This document shows positions 7,532-15,870 of a DNA stretch of 32,364 bases, piece by piece (positions within the stretch are counted from its first letter, which is position 1; each line of letters begins with the position of its first letter). The notes below the pieces were generated by a model. It was not told the DNA's origin, ran no database searches, and saw only the letters and a program-made list of their open reading frames with translations. Source of the stretch: Clostridiales bacterium (GTDB taxonomy: Bacteria; Bacillota; Clostridia; Oscillospirales; Acutalibacteraceae). The DNA lies in the NCBI GenBank assembly GCA_019416395.1, contig DXXH01000022.1, forward strand, positions 1 to 32,364, given 5' to 3'. Both the position numbers and the translations under genes were made by a program.

Positions 7532-7593
7532 AATTGCCCAGATTTTCTTCTATTAAAGAAGTCACCTTTCCCCGGCGGATCTGACAGGAAAAT

Positions 7594-7625
7594 AAAAAAA
7601 GGAGAGAAAAATTTTTCTCCCCTTT
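7594..7625 (-). terminator. Intrinsic terminator of the uvrBA operon
   Basis: In minus sense, AAAGGGGAGAAAAA pairs with TTTTTCTCTCCTTT with one mismatch and runs into seven T residues. It begins 6 bases after the uvrA stop. Confidence 0.8.
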
Positions 7626-7630
7626 CTTGG

Positions 7631-10456
7631 TTATTTCTCCAAAAGCGGCCGCAAATACTGGCCGGTATAGGATTCCGGCACCTTGGCCACTTGTTCCGGT
7701 GTGCCTTGGGCCACGATCTCTCCGCCCCGGTTGCCCCCTTCCGGTCCCAGGTCGATGATGTGGTCAGCGGTCTTGATCAAATCCAGATTGTGTTCAATGA
7801 CCACCACCGTATTTCCCCCGTCCACCAGACGTTGCAGCACATCGATGAGCCGGTGCACATCGGCGATGTGCAATCCAGTGGTAGGTTCGTCCAGAATATA
7901 GATGGTTCTGCCTGTGGAACGCCGGGAAAGCTCTGTGGCAAGCTTCACCCGCTGGGCTTCACCGCCGGACAAGGTGGTGGCGGGCTGGCCCACCTTCACA
8001 TATCCCAGCCCCACGTCGTAAATGGTTTGCAGCTTTCGGGCAAGCTTGGGAATATCCCGGAAAAAGTCCAGGGCCTCTTCCACGGTCATCTCCAAAATGT
8101 CGTAGATATTTTTTCCTTTATACTTCACTTCCAGGGTTTCCCGGTTATACCGGTGGCCCTTACACACGTCGCAAGGCACATACACGTCCGGTAAAAAGTG
8201 CATCTCAATGCAGATAATACCATCACCCTGGCAGGCTTCGCACCGGCCGCCCTTTACATTGAAAGAAAAACGGCTGGCGGTAAAGCCCCGCATTTTGGCG
8301 TCCTGGGTGGAAGCAAACAGCTCCCGGATATCGTTGAACAGCCCGGTATAGGTGGCCGGGTTGGAACGGGGAGTACGGCCAATGGGAGACTGGTCAATTT
8401 GAATGACCTTGTCCAGGTGCTCCAGCCCCCGGATTTCCTTGTGCTTGCCCGGGTGAGCGTGGGCGCGGTTCAGTTCGGAAGCCAGTTTCTTATATAAGAT
8501 CTCGTTGATCAGGGAAGATTTGCCCGACCCGGAAACACCGGTAACGCACACAAATTCTCCCAGAGGGATTTTCACATTGATATTTTTCAGGTTGTTTTGG
8601 GCGGCTCCCCGGATTTCCAAGAACTTGCCGTTGCCTTTCCGGCGCTTTTCGGGAATTTCCACCCGCCTTGCGCCGCTGAGATACTGGCCTGTCAGGGAAG
8701 CCTGGCACTTCTCGATTTCCTTGGGCGGGCCGGCAAAGATCACCTCTCCCCCATGGACTCCCGCCCCGGGGCCGATATCCACCAGGTAATCCGCTTCCCG
8801 CATGGTGTCCTCGTCGTGTTCCACCACGATCACCGTGTTGCCCAAATCCCGCAGGTTTTTCAAAGTGTTCAAAAGCTTGTGATTATCCCGCTGATGCAAA
8901 CCGATGCTTGGCTCGTCCAAAATATACAGCACCCCCATGAGCGAGGAACCAATCTGGGTAGCCAGACGGATCCGCTGGCTTTCCCCGCCGGACAGAGTGC
9001 CGGAAGAACGGGACAGGGTCAGGTATTCCAGCCCCACGCTTTGCAGGAAGCCCAGCCGGGCTTTGATCTCTTTGAGAATAGGTGCAGCGATCAGCTTTTC
9101 CCGCTGGGTCAACTCCAACCCTTCCACAAATTCCAAAGCTTCCGTCACGGACTTGTCGCAAAACGCGCTGATATTGATCCCGCCCACCGTGACCGCCAAA
9201 CTTTCCGGCGAAAGGCGCTGGCCATGGCACTCGTCGCAGGGAACGGCGCTCATATAGGTTTCGATCTCCTCTTTGATCCAGCTGGAAGAGGTTTCCCGGA
9301 ACCGCCGTTCCAGGTTGTTGATAATCCCCTCAAAGGGCGCGGAATAGGTGCCGCTGCCGTACTCGCTCTCCCGGCGCAGCTTGATCTTTTCCCCCTTGGT
9401 GCCGTAAAGCAGCACATCCACGATCTCGTCAGGCAGTTCCCCAATGGGCGTGTCCAGGGAGAATCCATAGTGCTGAGCCAGACCTTTCATATACATGGCG
9501 GCAATGGTGCTGCCTTCCATGGCCCATCCGCTGGCCTTCAATCCCCCTTTGTTGATGGAAAGCCGCTTATCCGGAATGATCAGCTCCGGGTCAATGCGCA
9601 TAAACACCCCCAGACCGGTACACTTTTTGCAAGCCCCAAAGGGGTTGTTGAAGGAGAACATGCGGGGGGTCAATTCCTCTACGCTGACCCCATGTTCCGG
9701 ACAGGCATAGTTCTGGGAGAAAGTGATGTCCTCTCCGTCAATCACATTGATGACCACAATGCCGCCGGTCAGCCCCGACGCCACTTCGATGGAATCCGCC
9801 AAGCGGGAACGGATATCCTCTTTGATCACCAGCCGGTCCACAATGATTTCAATGGTGTGCTTCTTGTTTTTTTCCAGCTGGATCTTTTCGTTCAAGTCGT
9901 ACACCAGGCCGTCCACCCTGGCCCGCACAAATCCGGACCGGCGGGCGGCGTCAAATTCTTTGACGTGCTCCCCCTTCCGGCCCCGCACCACAGGGGCCAG
10001 CATCTGGATCTTGGTGCGCTCCGGCAGGGAAAGCACCTGGTCGACGATCTGGTCGATGGTTTGCTGCTTGATCTCCCGCCCGCAGATAGGGCAGTGGGGA
10101 ATGCCGATCCGGGCGTAGAGCAGTCGCAGATAATCGTAAATCTCCGTCACAGTACCCACCGTGGAACGGGGATTCTTCGAGGTGGTTTTCTGGTCGATGG
10201 AAATGGCCGGGGAAAGCCCGTCGATCATATCCACGTCCGGCTTTTCCATCTGCCCCAGGAACATGCGGGCATAGGAAGAAAGACTTTCCACATACCGCCG
10301 CTGGCCCTCGGCGTAAATGGTGTCAAAGGCCAAAGAGGATTTCCCCGACCCGGACAGCCCTGTCAGCACCACCAGCTTGTCCCGGGGGATCGTCACATCG
10401 ATATTTTTCAGGTTGTGCTCTCTGGCGCCATGCACCACAATTTTATCGATACTCAT
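7631..10456 (-). CDS. uvrA: Excinuclease ABC subunit A
   Basis: UvrA scans DNA for bulky lesions and loads UvrB in nucleotide excision repair. The 941-residue protein is full length. It has two ABC ATPase modules: Walker A GLSGSGKSS with signature LSGGESQRIRLATQIG and ILDEPSIGLH, then GVSGSGKSS with LSGGEAQRVKLATEL and ILDEPTTGLH. Zinc-binding cysteines appear in CPICGREI, in the CPEHG...CKKC pair and in GRCEACQGDG...CDVCKGHRYN. The ATG at 10456 with AAGG 8 bases upstream gives the family start MSIDKIVVHGAREHNLKNI; a TTG at 10480 would add eight residues. It is the last gene of the uvrB operon, 32 bases after the DUF3795 gene. Confidence 0.98.
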   Translation of the reverse strand: MSIDKIVVHGAREHNLKNIDVTIPRDKLVVLTGLSGSGKSSLAFDTIYAEGQRRYVESLSSYARMFLGQMEKPDVDMIDGLSPAISIDQKTTSKNPRSTVGTVTEIYDYLRLLYARIGIPHCPICGREIKQQTIDQIVDQVLSLPERTKIQMLAPVVRGRKGEHVKEFDAARRSGFVRARVDGLVYDLNEKIQLEKNKKHTIEIIVDRLVIKEDIRSRLADSIEVASGLTGGIVVINVIDGEDITFSQNYACPEHGVSVEELTPRMFSFNNPFGACKKCTGLGVFMRIDPELIIPDKRLSINKGGLKASGWAMEGSTIAAMYMKGLAQHYGFSLDTPIGELPDEIVDVLLYGTKGEKIKLRRESEYGSGTYSAPFEGIINNLERRFRETSSSWIKEEIETYMSAVPCDECHGQRLSPESLAVTVGGINISAFCDKSVTEALEFVEGLELTQREKLIAAPILKEIKARLGFLQSVGLEYLTLSRSSGTLSGGESQRIRLATQIGSSLMGVLYILDEPSIGLHQRDNHKLLNTLKNLRDLGNTVIVVEHDEDTMREADYLVDIGPGAGVHGGEVIFAGPPKEIEKCQASLTGQYLSGARRVEIPEKRRKGNGKFLEIRGAAQNNLKNINVKIPLGEFVCVTGVSGSGKSSLINEILYKKLASELNRAHAHPGKHKEIRGLEHLDKVIQIDQSPIGRTPRSNPATYTGLFNDIRELFASTQDAKMRGFTASRFSFNVKGGRCEACQGDGIICIEMHFLPDVYVPCDVCKGHRYNRETLEVKYKGKNIYDILEMTVEEALDFFRDIPKLARKLQTIYDVGLGYVKVGQPATTLSGGEAQRVKLATELSRRSTGRTIYILDEPTTGLHIADVHRLIDVLQRLVDGGNTVVVIEHNLDLIKTADHIIDLGPEGGNRGGEIVAQGTPEQVAKVPESYTGQYLRPLLEK

Positions 10457-10488
10457 GCAAAATACCTTCCCATCTTCCAATTTCTCGA

Positions 10489-10863
10489 TTACCGTTCCCC
10501 TGTTTTCAGGAAACGGATCAAATCTTCCACTTCGTCAAACGTGTCATAATCTCCCCAAATGCCTTCCCGATGATACACAACGCCCTGTTTCTCGTTCCGC
10601 TCCAGACAGTCCAGCAGCTGGTCTACCCCATACCGTTTTGCAAAGACCGTAAATCCATAGGGCTTGATTTTGGACAGCAGCCCTTTCCGACAGTCCTGGT
10701 CACAGGCGAAGCAGTGGGAAACGTGGTTTTCCAACGAGCATTTCCGGTTCTCACACCGGTCTTGATCCGGGCATTCCCCAGAATCACACCCACCGCATGT
10801 ATCATTCTCGCTGCAAAGGCAGCAGGCCAATCCACATCGGGCGATTCCCAGTTCCCGTTTCAT
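10489..10863 (-). CDS. DUF3795-type cysteine-rich protein
   Basis: The 124-residue protein starts with the IARCGLACCLCSENDTCGGC pattern typical of DUF3795 proteins and holds about 16 cysteines in its first 65 residues (CPDQDRCENRKCSLE, CFACDQDCRKG), suggesting bound zinc or an Fe-S cluster. The C-terminal part has a YGFTVFAKRYGVDQLLDCLE helix region and ends in acidic and basic helices. No function is established for the family. Its ATG overlaps the stop of the GNAT gene (ATGA) and has a GAGGGGGAA site, so it is translationally coupled. Its place between uvrB and uvrA puts it under SOS control. Confidence 0.85.
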   Translation of the reverse strand: MKRELGIARCGLACCLCSENDTCGGCDSGECPDQDRCENRKCSLENHVSHCFACDQDCRKGLLSKIKPYGFTVFAKRYGVDQLLDCLERNEKQGVVYHREGIWGDYDTFDEVEDLIRFLKTGER

Positions 10864-11654
10864 ACAGATTCCCCCTCAATTTCAACCGGCTCTTCAATGG
10901 GCTGGGTGGTCACCTCTACCCACGCCGGGAAGAAACCACAGCCCACAGCGATATTTTGGGAATGGAGATTGGCCGGGGCCGTACCGTAAAAGGGTACTTT
11001 CCCCTGTTGGGCGATCCCGGCGCACAAGGCCGACACCAGGGCTTTTCCCAAACCTTTTCCCCGGTATCCGGGCAGCACGTCGATCCCCACCTGCCACAGC
11101 TCTTCCCCGTCCGCTGATGCGCCTGCCAAAGCCACAAGTTCATTCCGGTCCATAGCGCCCACGGCGATCACGTCCGGCCGCAGGGGATTTTCCTGCTCCG
11201 ATATAGCGTTGGGAAACAGGCGGTTGGGATAAAGGCTTTTCACCGTTTCCCCATCGTACCACGGAAAAGAAAATCCTCTTGGCAGAGAAACCGCTGTAAA
11301 TTCCCGTTTCGGCAAAAACATGTGGAACACACCGGAAACCTTCCAGCCGTGGGGTGCCAGAATCCCATCCAGCTCCGTCAGCTTGGAATATTCAAACAGG
11401 CGATGGCCCTGGCTGTCCCCCACCCACTGCTCCAGTTCCTGGTGAAGGCTGGGGTGGGCTGAGATCACCACCCCCTGCCCGGTGGTAGCCATCTGGAAAA
11501 GGGGCGGTTTTTCCCTGTACTTCCGCCGCCCGGGCAGCTCTGCCATGGAAACAATGACGTTCCCTTCCGAGAGAAAATTTTCCGGCTGGGCATTGTAATC
11601 CAGCGCCAGCTGGGCCAACGCTTTTTCCCACGCCCGCTCTTTCATGGAACCCAT
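10860..11654 (-). CDS. GNAT family N-acetyltransferase
   Basis: The 264-residue protein has a C-terminal GNAT fold: VALAGASADGEELWQVGIDV is the beta4 strand, and YRGKGLGKALVSAL (residues 197-210) is the acetyl-CoA loop (R-x-x-G-x-G/A). ANLHSQNIAVGCGFF is the last motif. The N-terminal 150 residues are a separate region with a basic GRRKYREKPP stretch. The acceptor is unknown. The ATG at 11654 has AAGGA 9 bases upstream. It is the second gene of the uvrB operon, 45 bases after uvrB, and overlaps the DUF3795 gene by 4 bases. A repair role is only suggested by context. Confidence 0.88.
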   Translation of the reverse strand: MGSMKERAWEKALAQLALDYNAQPENFLSEGNVIVSMAELPGRRKYREKPPLFQMATTGQGVVISAHPSLHQELEQWVGDSQGHRLFEYSKLTELDGILAPHGWKVSGVFHMFLPKREFTAVSLPRGFSFPWYDGETVKSLYPNRLFPNAISEQENPLRPDVIAVGAMDRNELVALAGASADGEELWQVGIDVLPGYRGKGLGKALVSALCAGIAQQGKVPFYGTAPANLHSQNIAVGCGFFPAWVEVTTQPIEEPVEIEGESV

Positions 11655-11699
11655 TTCCCCACGTCCTTTCCTGAGTTTCCCCGCCCAGCTGGCCCAGCC

Positions 11700-13700
11700 T
11701 CAAGGCTTGGGCAGCCTGCGCTTCCCCGCCGGGGGTGTGTTTCCTTCCAGCTCCTTGATCTTATCCCGCAAGTACGCCGCATGCTCGAATTCCAGCAGTT
11801 TGGCGGCGGCTTTCATTTCCTTGGTATACTTGGCGATCAACTCCCGCCGCTCGGCCAGGGTATAGCGCTTCTTTTTCTTCTTGCCGTCTTCCTTGTGAGA
11901 GGAAATCTCAATGATGTCCGCCACGTCTTTCCGAATGGTCTGGGGAATGATGCCGTGCTCTTCGTTATACTTTTCCTGAATCGCCCGCCGGCGTTCTGTT
12001 TCCGTGATGGCCTGCTCCATAGAGGGGGTCACCTCGTCGGCATACATGATCACCTGGCCCTGGGCATTCCGGGCTGCCCGGCCTATGGTCTGGATCAAGC
12101 TGCGGCTGCTGCGCAGGAATCCTTCCTTGTCCGCGTCCAAAATAGCCACCAAAGACACTTCCGGGATATCCAACCCCTCACGGAGCAGGTTGATGCCCAC
12201 CAGCACGTCAAACTCGCCCAACCGCAGGTCCCGAATGATCTCCATACGCTCCACGGTGTCAATATCATGGTGCATATACCGCACCCGGATCCCATACCCT
12301 TCCAGGTAGGAAGTCAAGTCCTCGGCCATTTTCTTGGTCAAGGTGGTCACCAGCACCCGTTCCTGTTTCTCCACCCGCAGGTTGATCTCCGAAATCAAGT
12401 CGTCGATCTGACCATCGGTGGGCTTGACTGTGATCTTGGGATCCAGCAATCCGGTGGGACGAATGACCTGCTCCACCACCTGGGCGGATTTTTCCAACTC
12501 CAGATCCCCCGGTGTGGCGCTGACAAACACCGCCTGGTTGATATGGGAATAGAACTCATCAAAATTCAAGGGCCGGTTGTCAAAGGCCGAAGGCAGCCGG
12601 AATCCATAGTTGACCAGCATTTCCTTCCGGGCCCGGTCCCCGGCGTACATGCCCCGCACCTGGGGCAGCGTCACATGGGACTCGTCCACAAACAGCAGGA
12701 AATCGTCGGGGAAATAATCCAACAGGGTGAAGGGGGCACTGCCCGGCTCCCGGCCGGAAAGCACCCGGGAATAGTTCTCGATCCCTTTGCAAAACCCAAT
12801 CTCCTGGAGCATCTCCATATCGTACCGGGTACGCTGCTCGATGCGCTGGGCCTCGATCAGCTTTCCTTCCTCTTTAAAGTAGGCCACCCGCTGCTCCATT
12901 TCCCGCTCAATGTCCCGGATGGCTTTGTCCATCTTTTCTTTGGGCACAATGTAATGGGACGCGGGATAGATGGCGATGTGTTTCAGCTCGGAGATGGTGT
13001 CCCCGGTGAGGGGGTTAAACTCGGTGAGCCGGTCGATCTCGTCCCCGAAAAATTCCACCCGCACCGCTTTATCCGTGGCATTGGCGGGGAAGATCTCCAC
13101 CACGTCTCCCCGGACACGGAACTTATTCCGGATAAAATTCACGTCGTTCCGCTCGTATTGCAGCTCCACCAGCTTCCGCAGCAAGTCGTCCCGGTCACGC
13201 TCCATGCCCGGACGCAGGGAAATGACCATGGTGCGGTAATCGATAGGGTCGCCCAAGCTGTAAATACAGGAAACCGACGCCACAATGATCACGTCCCGGC
13301 GCTCGGACAAGGCGCTGGTGGCGCTGTGGCGCAGCTTGTCGATTTCGTCGTTGATGGCGGAATCCTTTTCAATATAAGTGTCCGTCTGAGGAATATAGGC
13401 TTCGGGCTGGTAGTAATCGTAGTAGGACACAAAATATTCCACCGCGTTGTGGGGGAAGAACTCCCGAAACTCGGAACAGAGCTGGGCGGCCAGCGTTTTA
13501 TTGTGGGCCAGCACCAAAGTGGGACGGTTCACCCTGGCGATGACGTTCGCCATGGTAAAGGTTTTACCGGAGCCGGTCACACCCAAAAGGGTCTGCTCCT
13601 TCATGCCGGACTGGAGTCCCGCCACCAGCTGGTCAATGGCCTGGGGCTGGTCCCCTGTGGGCTGGTAATTGGAAACCAGCTCGAACTGATCCACGCTCAC
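11700..13700 (-). CDS. uvrB: Excinuclease ABC subunit B
   Basis: UvrB verifies the lesion after UvrA loading and recruits UvrC. The 666-residue protein has the usual length. Walker A is GVTGSGKT (residues 40-47). The beta-hairpin region YYDYYQPEAYIPQTDTYIEKD, the DESHVTLPQ Walker B and the helicase motifs VSATPGDLE, INLLREGLDIPEVSLVAILDAD and QTIGRAARN are present. A UVR domain closes the protein (KLLEFEHAAYLRDKIKELE). The GTG at 13700 has AAGGGAG 8 bases before it. It heads the operon uvrB-GNAT-DUF3795-uvrA, with a promoter and a LexA-type box directly upstream. Confidence 0.98.
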   Translation of the reverse strand: MSVDQFELVSNYQPTGDQPQAIDQLVAGLQSGMKEQTLLGVTGSGKTFTMANVIARVNRPTLVLAHNKTLAAQLCSEFREFFPHNAVEYFVSYYDYYQPEAYIPQTDTYIEKDSAINDEIDKLRHSATSALSERRDVIIVASVSCIYSLGDPIDYRTMVISLRPGMERDRDDLLRKLVELQYERNDVNFIRNKFRVRGDVVEIFPANATDKAVRVEFFGDEIDRLTEFNPLTGDTISELKHIAIYPASHYIVPKEKMDKAIRDIEREMEQRVAYFKEEGKLIEAQRIEQRTRYDMEMLQEIGFCKGIENYSRVLSGREPGSAPFTLLDYFPDDFLLFVDESHVTLPQVRGMYAGDRARKEMLVNYGFRLPSAFDNRPLNFDEFYSHINQAVFVSATPGDLELEKSAQVVEQVIRPTGLLDPKITVKPTDGQIDDLISEINLRVEKQERVLVTTLTKKMAEDLTSYLEGYGIRVRYMHHDIDTVERMEIIRDLRLGEFDVLVGINLLREGLDIPEVSLVAILDADKEGFLRSSRSLIQTIGRAARNAQGQVIMYADEVTPSMEQAITETERRRAIQEKYNEEHGIIPQTIRKDVADIIEISSHKEDGKKKKKRYTLAERRELIAKYTKEMKAAAKLLEFEHAAYLRDKIKELEGNTPPAGKRRLPKP

Positions 13701-13732
13701 CGCAACCGCTCCCTTCTTGTCCCCAATGGATA

Positions 13733-13746
13733 CGAACGTTTATTCG
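13733..13746 (-). promoter_or_regulatory. LexA/SOS box upstream of uvrB
   Basis: In minus sense the 14-mer is CGAATAAACGTTCG. It matches the Bacillus-type LexA consensus (CGAAC, four bases, GTTCG) with one mismatch. It lies 6 bases downstream of the -10 box, over the transcription start, where LexA would block transcription until DNA damage. Confidence 0.8.
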
Positions 13747-13752
13747 GAAAAC

Positions 13753-13781
13753 ATCTTACTACAACCCCACCTATCTGTCAA
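13753..13781 (-). promoter_or_regulatory. Sigma-A promoter of the uvrB operon
   Basis: In minus sense, a perfect TTGACA (13776-13781) and TAAGAT (13753-13758) have 17 bases between them. The start should fall near 13746, inside the SOS box. Confidence 0.85.
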
Positions 13782-13836
13782 GATTTAGTATACCACGGTC
13801 CAAGGGATTTCAACAGCCAAACTGTTTTTTCCACGC

Positions 13837-13873
13837 AAAAATCCCCCTCTGGGAACGGGATCCCAAAGGGGGA
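13837..13873 (-). terminator. Intrinsic terminator of the yfcE-radC operon
   Basis: In minus sense, TCCCCCTTTGGG pairs with CCCAGAGGGGGA (one T-G pair) around an 8-base loop, followed by TTTTT. It lies 17 bases after the radC stop. Confidence 0.88.
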
Positions 13874-13890
13874 CTGACCACGAACAAATT

Positions 13891-14664
13891 TCAAGAGGGC
13901 TCTTGGGCAGGATCCTCGCCAGCGTCTTCCGACGGCTCTTGAAGAAGCTCCCGTTCCTCATCCCGGGTAGCCCGCAGCTCGTCTTTCCGATGCTGGCGCA
14001 CTTCCCGCTTCAAAGCAATCAGCCAGCCGGTTTTGGCAAAGGAAAGATAGTCGTCCCCTGCGAAAATGATGTGGTCGTTCAAGGTGGCGTCAATGCTTTC
14101 CAGGGCCATTTCCACCTGGCGGGTAGCGATCATGTCATTCCTGGACGGAACCGCGTTGCCGCTGGGGTGGTTGTGAGCCAAAAGCACGTTTGGGGCGTCG
14201 TACGAAATGCACAGCTGTAACAGCCTGCGAATATAAATGGGCACCGCTGTGATGGACCCTTCAGACAACACGTCGTTGTAAAGCAGCCGCCCACGGCTGT
14301 CCAGCAGCATCAGGCATACGGCTTCTGTGGTACGGTTTATGAACTTGGGCCGGAACAGCTCCACTGCGGAAGCCGTGTCATACACCCGTTTCAGCCCCCT
14401 GCCCTGATCCTCCAGGTAGGCCCTGGCCAAATCGGTGGTCAGGCGGAGATACCGGGCGGCCTGTTCTCCCACAATCCGGGCAAGCTCTGTTTCCGGTGCT
14501 AAAAATACCCCTTCAAATCCCCCAAACCGATCCAAAAGGCCCTGTGCAGCTTCCTCTGCTTTCGGGGCGGGAAGAAAATACCCAAGAGCTGTTTGCAACA
14601 TCCGGCGGCGTTCCACCTCGATGGGGGACTCTTTCACCACCCGGAGCCCATGCTTCTTCTTCAC
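13891..14664 (-). CDS. radC: RadC/YicR family JAB domain protein
   Basis: RadC proteins have a helix-hairpin-helix-like N-terminal part and a C-terminal JAB1/MPN (JAMM) domain. Their long-supposed repair role has not been confirmed. Here, the JAMM metal site is LLAHNHPSGNAVPSRND with His164, His166, Ser174 and Asp177, and Glu135 in VLSEGS is the upstream acidic residue. The acidic C-terminal tail (EEREL...EDAGEDPAQEPS) is longer than usual. The GTG at 14664 has GGAAGGA 7 bases before it; an upstream in-frame extension to 14820 overlaps yfcE and has no family support. It follows yfcE after 26 bases. Confidence 0.9.
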   Translation of the reverse strand: MKKKHGLRVVKESPIEVERRRMLQTALGYFLPAPKAEEAAQGLLDRFGGFEGVFLAPETELARIVGEQAARYLRLTTDLARAYLEDQGRGLKRVYDTASAVELFRPKFINRTTEAVCLMLLDSRGRLLYNDVLSEGSITAVPIYIRRLLQLCISYDAPNVLLAHNHPSGNAVPSRNDMIATRQVEMALESIDATLNDHIIFAGDDYLSFAKTGWLIALKREVRQHRKDELRATRDEERELLQEPSEDAGEDPAQEPS

Positions 14665-14690
14665 AGTGGAATCCTTCCTTTCTCCAGGAA

Positions 14691-15233
14691 TTACAAGGCT
14701 AGCCGGTCGTACTCCACGCCCTCTAAATCTTTCCAAAGGAACAGGCCGTTTTCCATGGTCATATAGCTGTGGGGGCTGTCCTCTTTGGGCAGGGACACCG
14801 AACCGGGATTCAAATACCAAAAGCCCAGGCTGTGATCTTTGGCCGGAACATGGGTGTGGCCGTGCAGCAGCACGTCCCCGGGCTGAAGCAAGGGCGGAGT
14901 GTCCAAATTATAGTGATGGCCATGGGTGGCGAACACCACATGCCCCGCCTGCTCTAACAGGCAATACTCCGCCAGCACCGGGAAAGGCAGCACCATCTGG
15001 TCCACCTCGGCCTCGCAGTTTCCCCGGACACAGAACACCTTCTCCTTCACTTGGGACAGCTGGGCGATGACTTCCTTGGGGGCATACCCCTTGGGCAAAT
15101 CGTTCCGGGGGCCATGGTACAGCAAATCCCCCAAAAGCAGCAGCCGGTCCGCCCCTTCCCGCAGAAAAGCGGAAAGAGTCTTTTCACAATAAAATGCCGA
15201 ACCGTGAATGTCGGAAGCAATAAACCATTTCAT
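14691..15233 (-). CDS. yfcE: YfcE-type metallophosphodiesterase
   Basis: The protein belongs to the calcineurin-like phosphodiesterases of the YfcE/MJ0936 group, which use two metal ions; the physiological substrate is unsure. All metal motifs are present in 180 residues: SDIHGS (Asp8, His10), LGDLLYHGPRN (Asp36), RGNCEAEVD (Asn72), ATHGHHYN (His104) and LHGHTHVP (His126, His128). LNPGSVSLPK is the C-terminal family motif. The ATG has AAAGGA 9 bases upstream. A promoter lies at 15292-15320. It forms an operon with radC. Confidence 0.93.
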   Translation of the reverse strand: MKWFIASDIHGSAFYCEKTLSAFLREGADRLLLLGDLLYHGPRNDLPKGYAPKEVIAQLSQVKEKVFCVRGNCEAEVDQMVLPFPVLAEYCLLEQAGHVVFATHGHHYNLDTPPLLQPGDVLLHGHTHVPAKDHSLGFWYLNPGSVSLPKEDSPHSYMTMENGLFLWKDLEGVEYDRLAL

Positions 15234-15291
15234 AGGACAAAATCCTTTCTATAACAACTAAATACTATAAACATACAGGAGTTCGCACCCC

Positions 15292-15320
15292 ATTGTAGCA
15301 GGAAACAAAGTATCTTGCAA
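15292..15320 (-). promoter_or_regulatory. Sigma-A promoter of yfcE-radC
   Basis: In minus sense, TTGCAA (15315-15320) and TACAAT (15292-15297) are 17 bases apart. The leader is about 50 bases. Confidence 0.75.
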
Positions 15321-15326
15321 ATTCCT

Positions 15327-15355
15327 TTGACATTTGGGCAAAAATAAGGTAGCCT
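15327..15355 (+). promoter_or_regulatory. Promoter of the small GNAT gene
   Basis: A perfect TTGACA (15327-15332) is followed after 17 bases by TAGCCT, a poor -10 box. Its -35 box is 6 bases from the -35 box of the opposite yfcE promoter, so the two may compete for polymerase. Confidence 0.5.
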
Positions 15356-15384
15356 AAAAGAAAAACGGGAAAGGAGCTGTTTTC

Positions 15385-15663
15385 ATGGAATTTCAAAAGA
15401 GCGAAGGGCGGATTTACGCCCTGGGAGAAAACGACAAAGTGCTGGCGGAAGTCACCTTCCCCACCGGCGAGGACGGCATAGCCGATATCAATCACACCTA
15501 CGTGGACGAAAGCCTGCGGGGCCAAGGGATTGCCCCCCAGCTGCTCCAAGCCGCTGCTCAGGAGCTGCGGGCTCAGGGGAAAAAGACCCGGCTCACCTGT
15601 AGTTACGCGGTGTCCTGGTTCCAAAAGCACCCGGAAGAGCAGGACCTGATCTACAAAGAGTGA
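15385..15663 (+). CDS. Small GNAT-type acetyltransferase (YjdJ/COG2388 group)
   Basis: The 92-residue protein is the short acetyl-CoA-binding version of the GNAT fold, as in YjdJ-like proteins. It contains ADINHTYVDESLRGQGIAPQLL, where RGQGIA (residues 45-50) is the pyrophosphate-binding loop, and ends with TCSYAVSWFQKHPE, the hallmark of the group. The substrate is not known. The ATG at 15385 has AAAGGAG 10 bases upstream. It is a single-gene unit that converges on the EndoQ-like gene. Confidence 0.9.
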   Translation: MEFQKSEGRIYALGENDKVLAEVTFPTGEDGIADINHTYVDESLRGQGIAPQLLQAAAQELRAQGKKTRLTCSYAVSWFQKHPEEQDLIYKE

Positions 15664-15669
15664 TTCTTC

Positions 15670-15726
15670 AAAAAGAGTTTTCTCTCCGTTCACAGCCTGG
15701 TCACAACCTGGGGCTATACTCTTTTT
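15670..15726 (+). terminator. Possible long-stem terminator after the small GNAT gene
   Basis: AAAAAGAGT (15670-15678) pairs perfectly with ACTCTTTTT (15718-15726), enclosing a smaller AGCC/GGCT pair. The T-run is part of the stem. The long loop makes the call uncertain. Confidence 0.4.
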
Positions 15727-15802
15727 CGTCAACAGAGAGTACAAGCTCTATCCTGGCAAGAGCCGGGAGCGGACTTTTGATAAACTTCATTCTTCCTCCC
15801 TG

Positions 15803-15836
15803 AAAAGGCTGCCAATTGGCAGCCTTTTCTTTTTTC
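15803..15836. terminator. Strong terminator between convergent genes
   Basis: AAAAGGCTGCCAA and TTGGCAGCCTTTT form a perfect 13-base inverted repeat followed by CTTTTTT on plus. On minus it also gives a stem with a T-run, so it can serve both the small GNAT gene and the EndoQ-like gene. Confidence 0.9.
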
Positions 15837-15870
15837 ACAAAAGGGGACTAGACCCCAGTTTTTCCCGATC

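Noticed and set aside
8597..10549. A 650-codon open frame on plus opposite uvrA
   Set aside because: It mirrors uvrA codon by codon and shows no protein-family motif.
11781..13877. A 698-codon open frame on plus opposite uvrB
   Set aside because: It is the antisense shadow of uvrB; it is His/Gly-rich, has no ribosome site and no recognisable domain.
14665..14820. Longer radC starting at 14820
   Set aside because: The extra 52 residues overlap yfcE and have no family match, while GTG 14664 has a strong ribosome site.
15272..15285. A possible second LexA box at the yfcE-radC promoter
   Set aside because: Only the CGAAC half is good; the other half (GTATG) has two or more mismatches.
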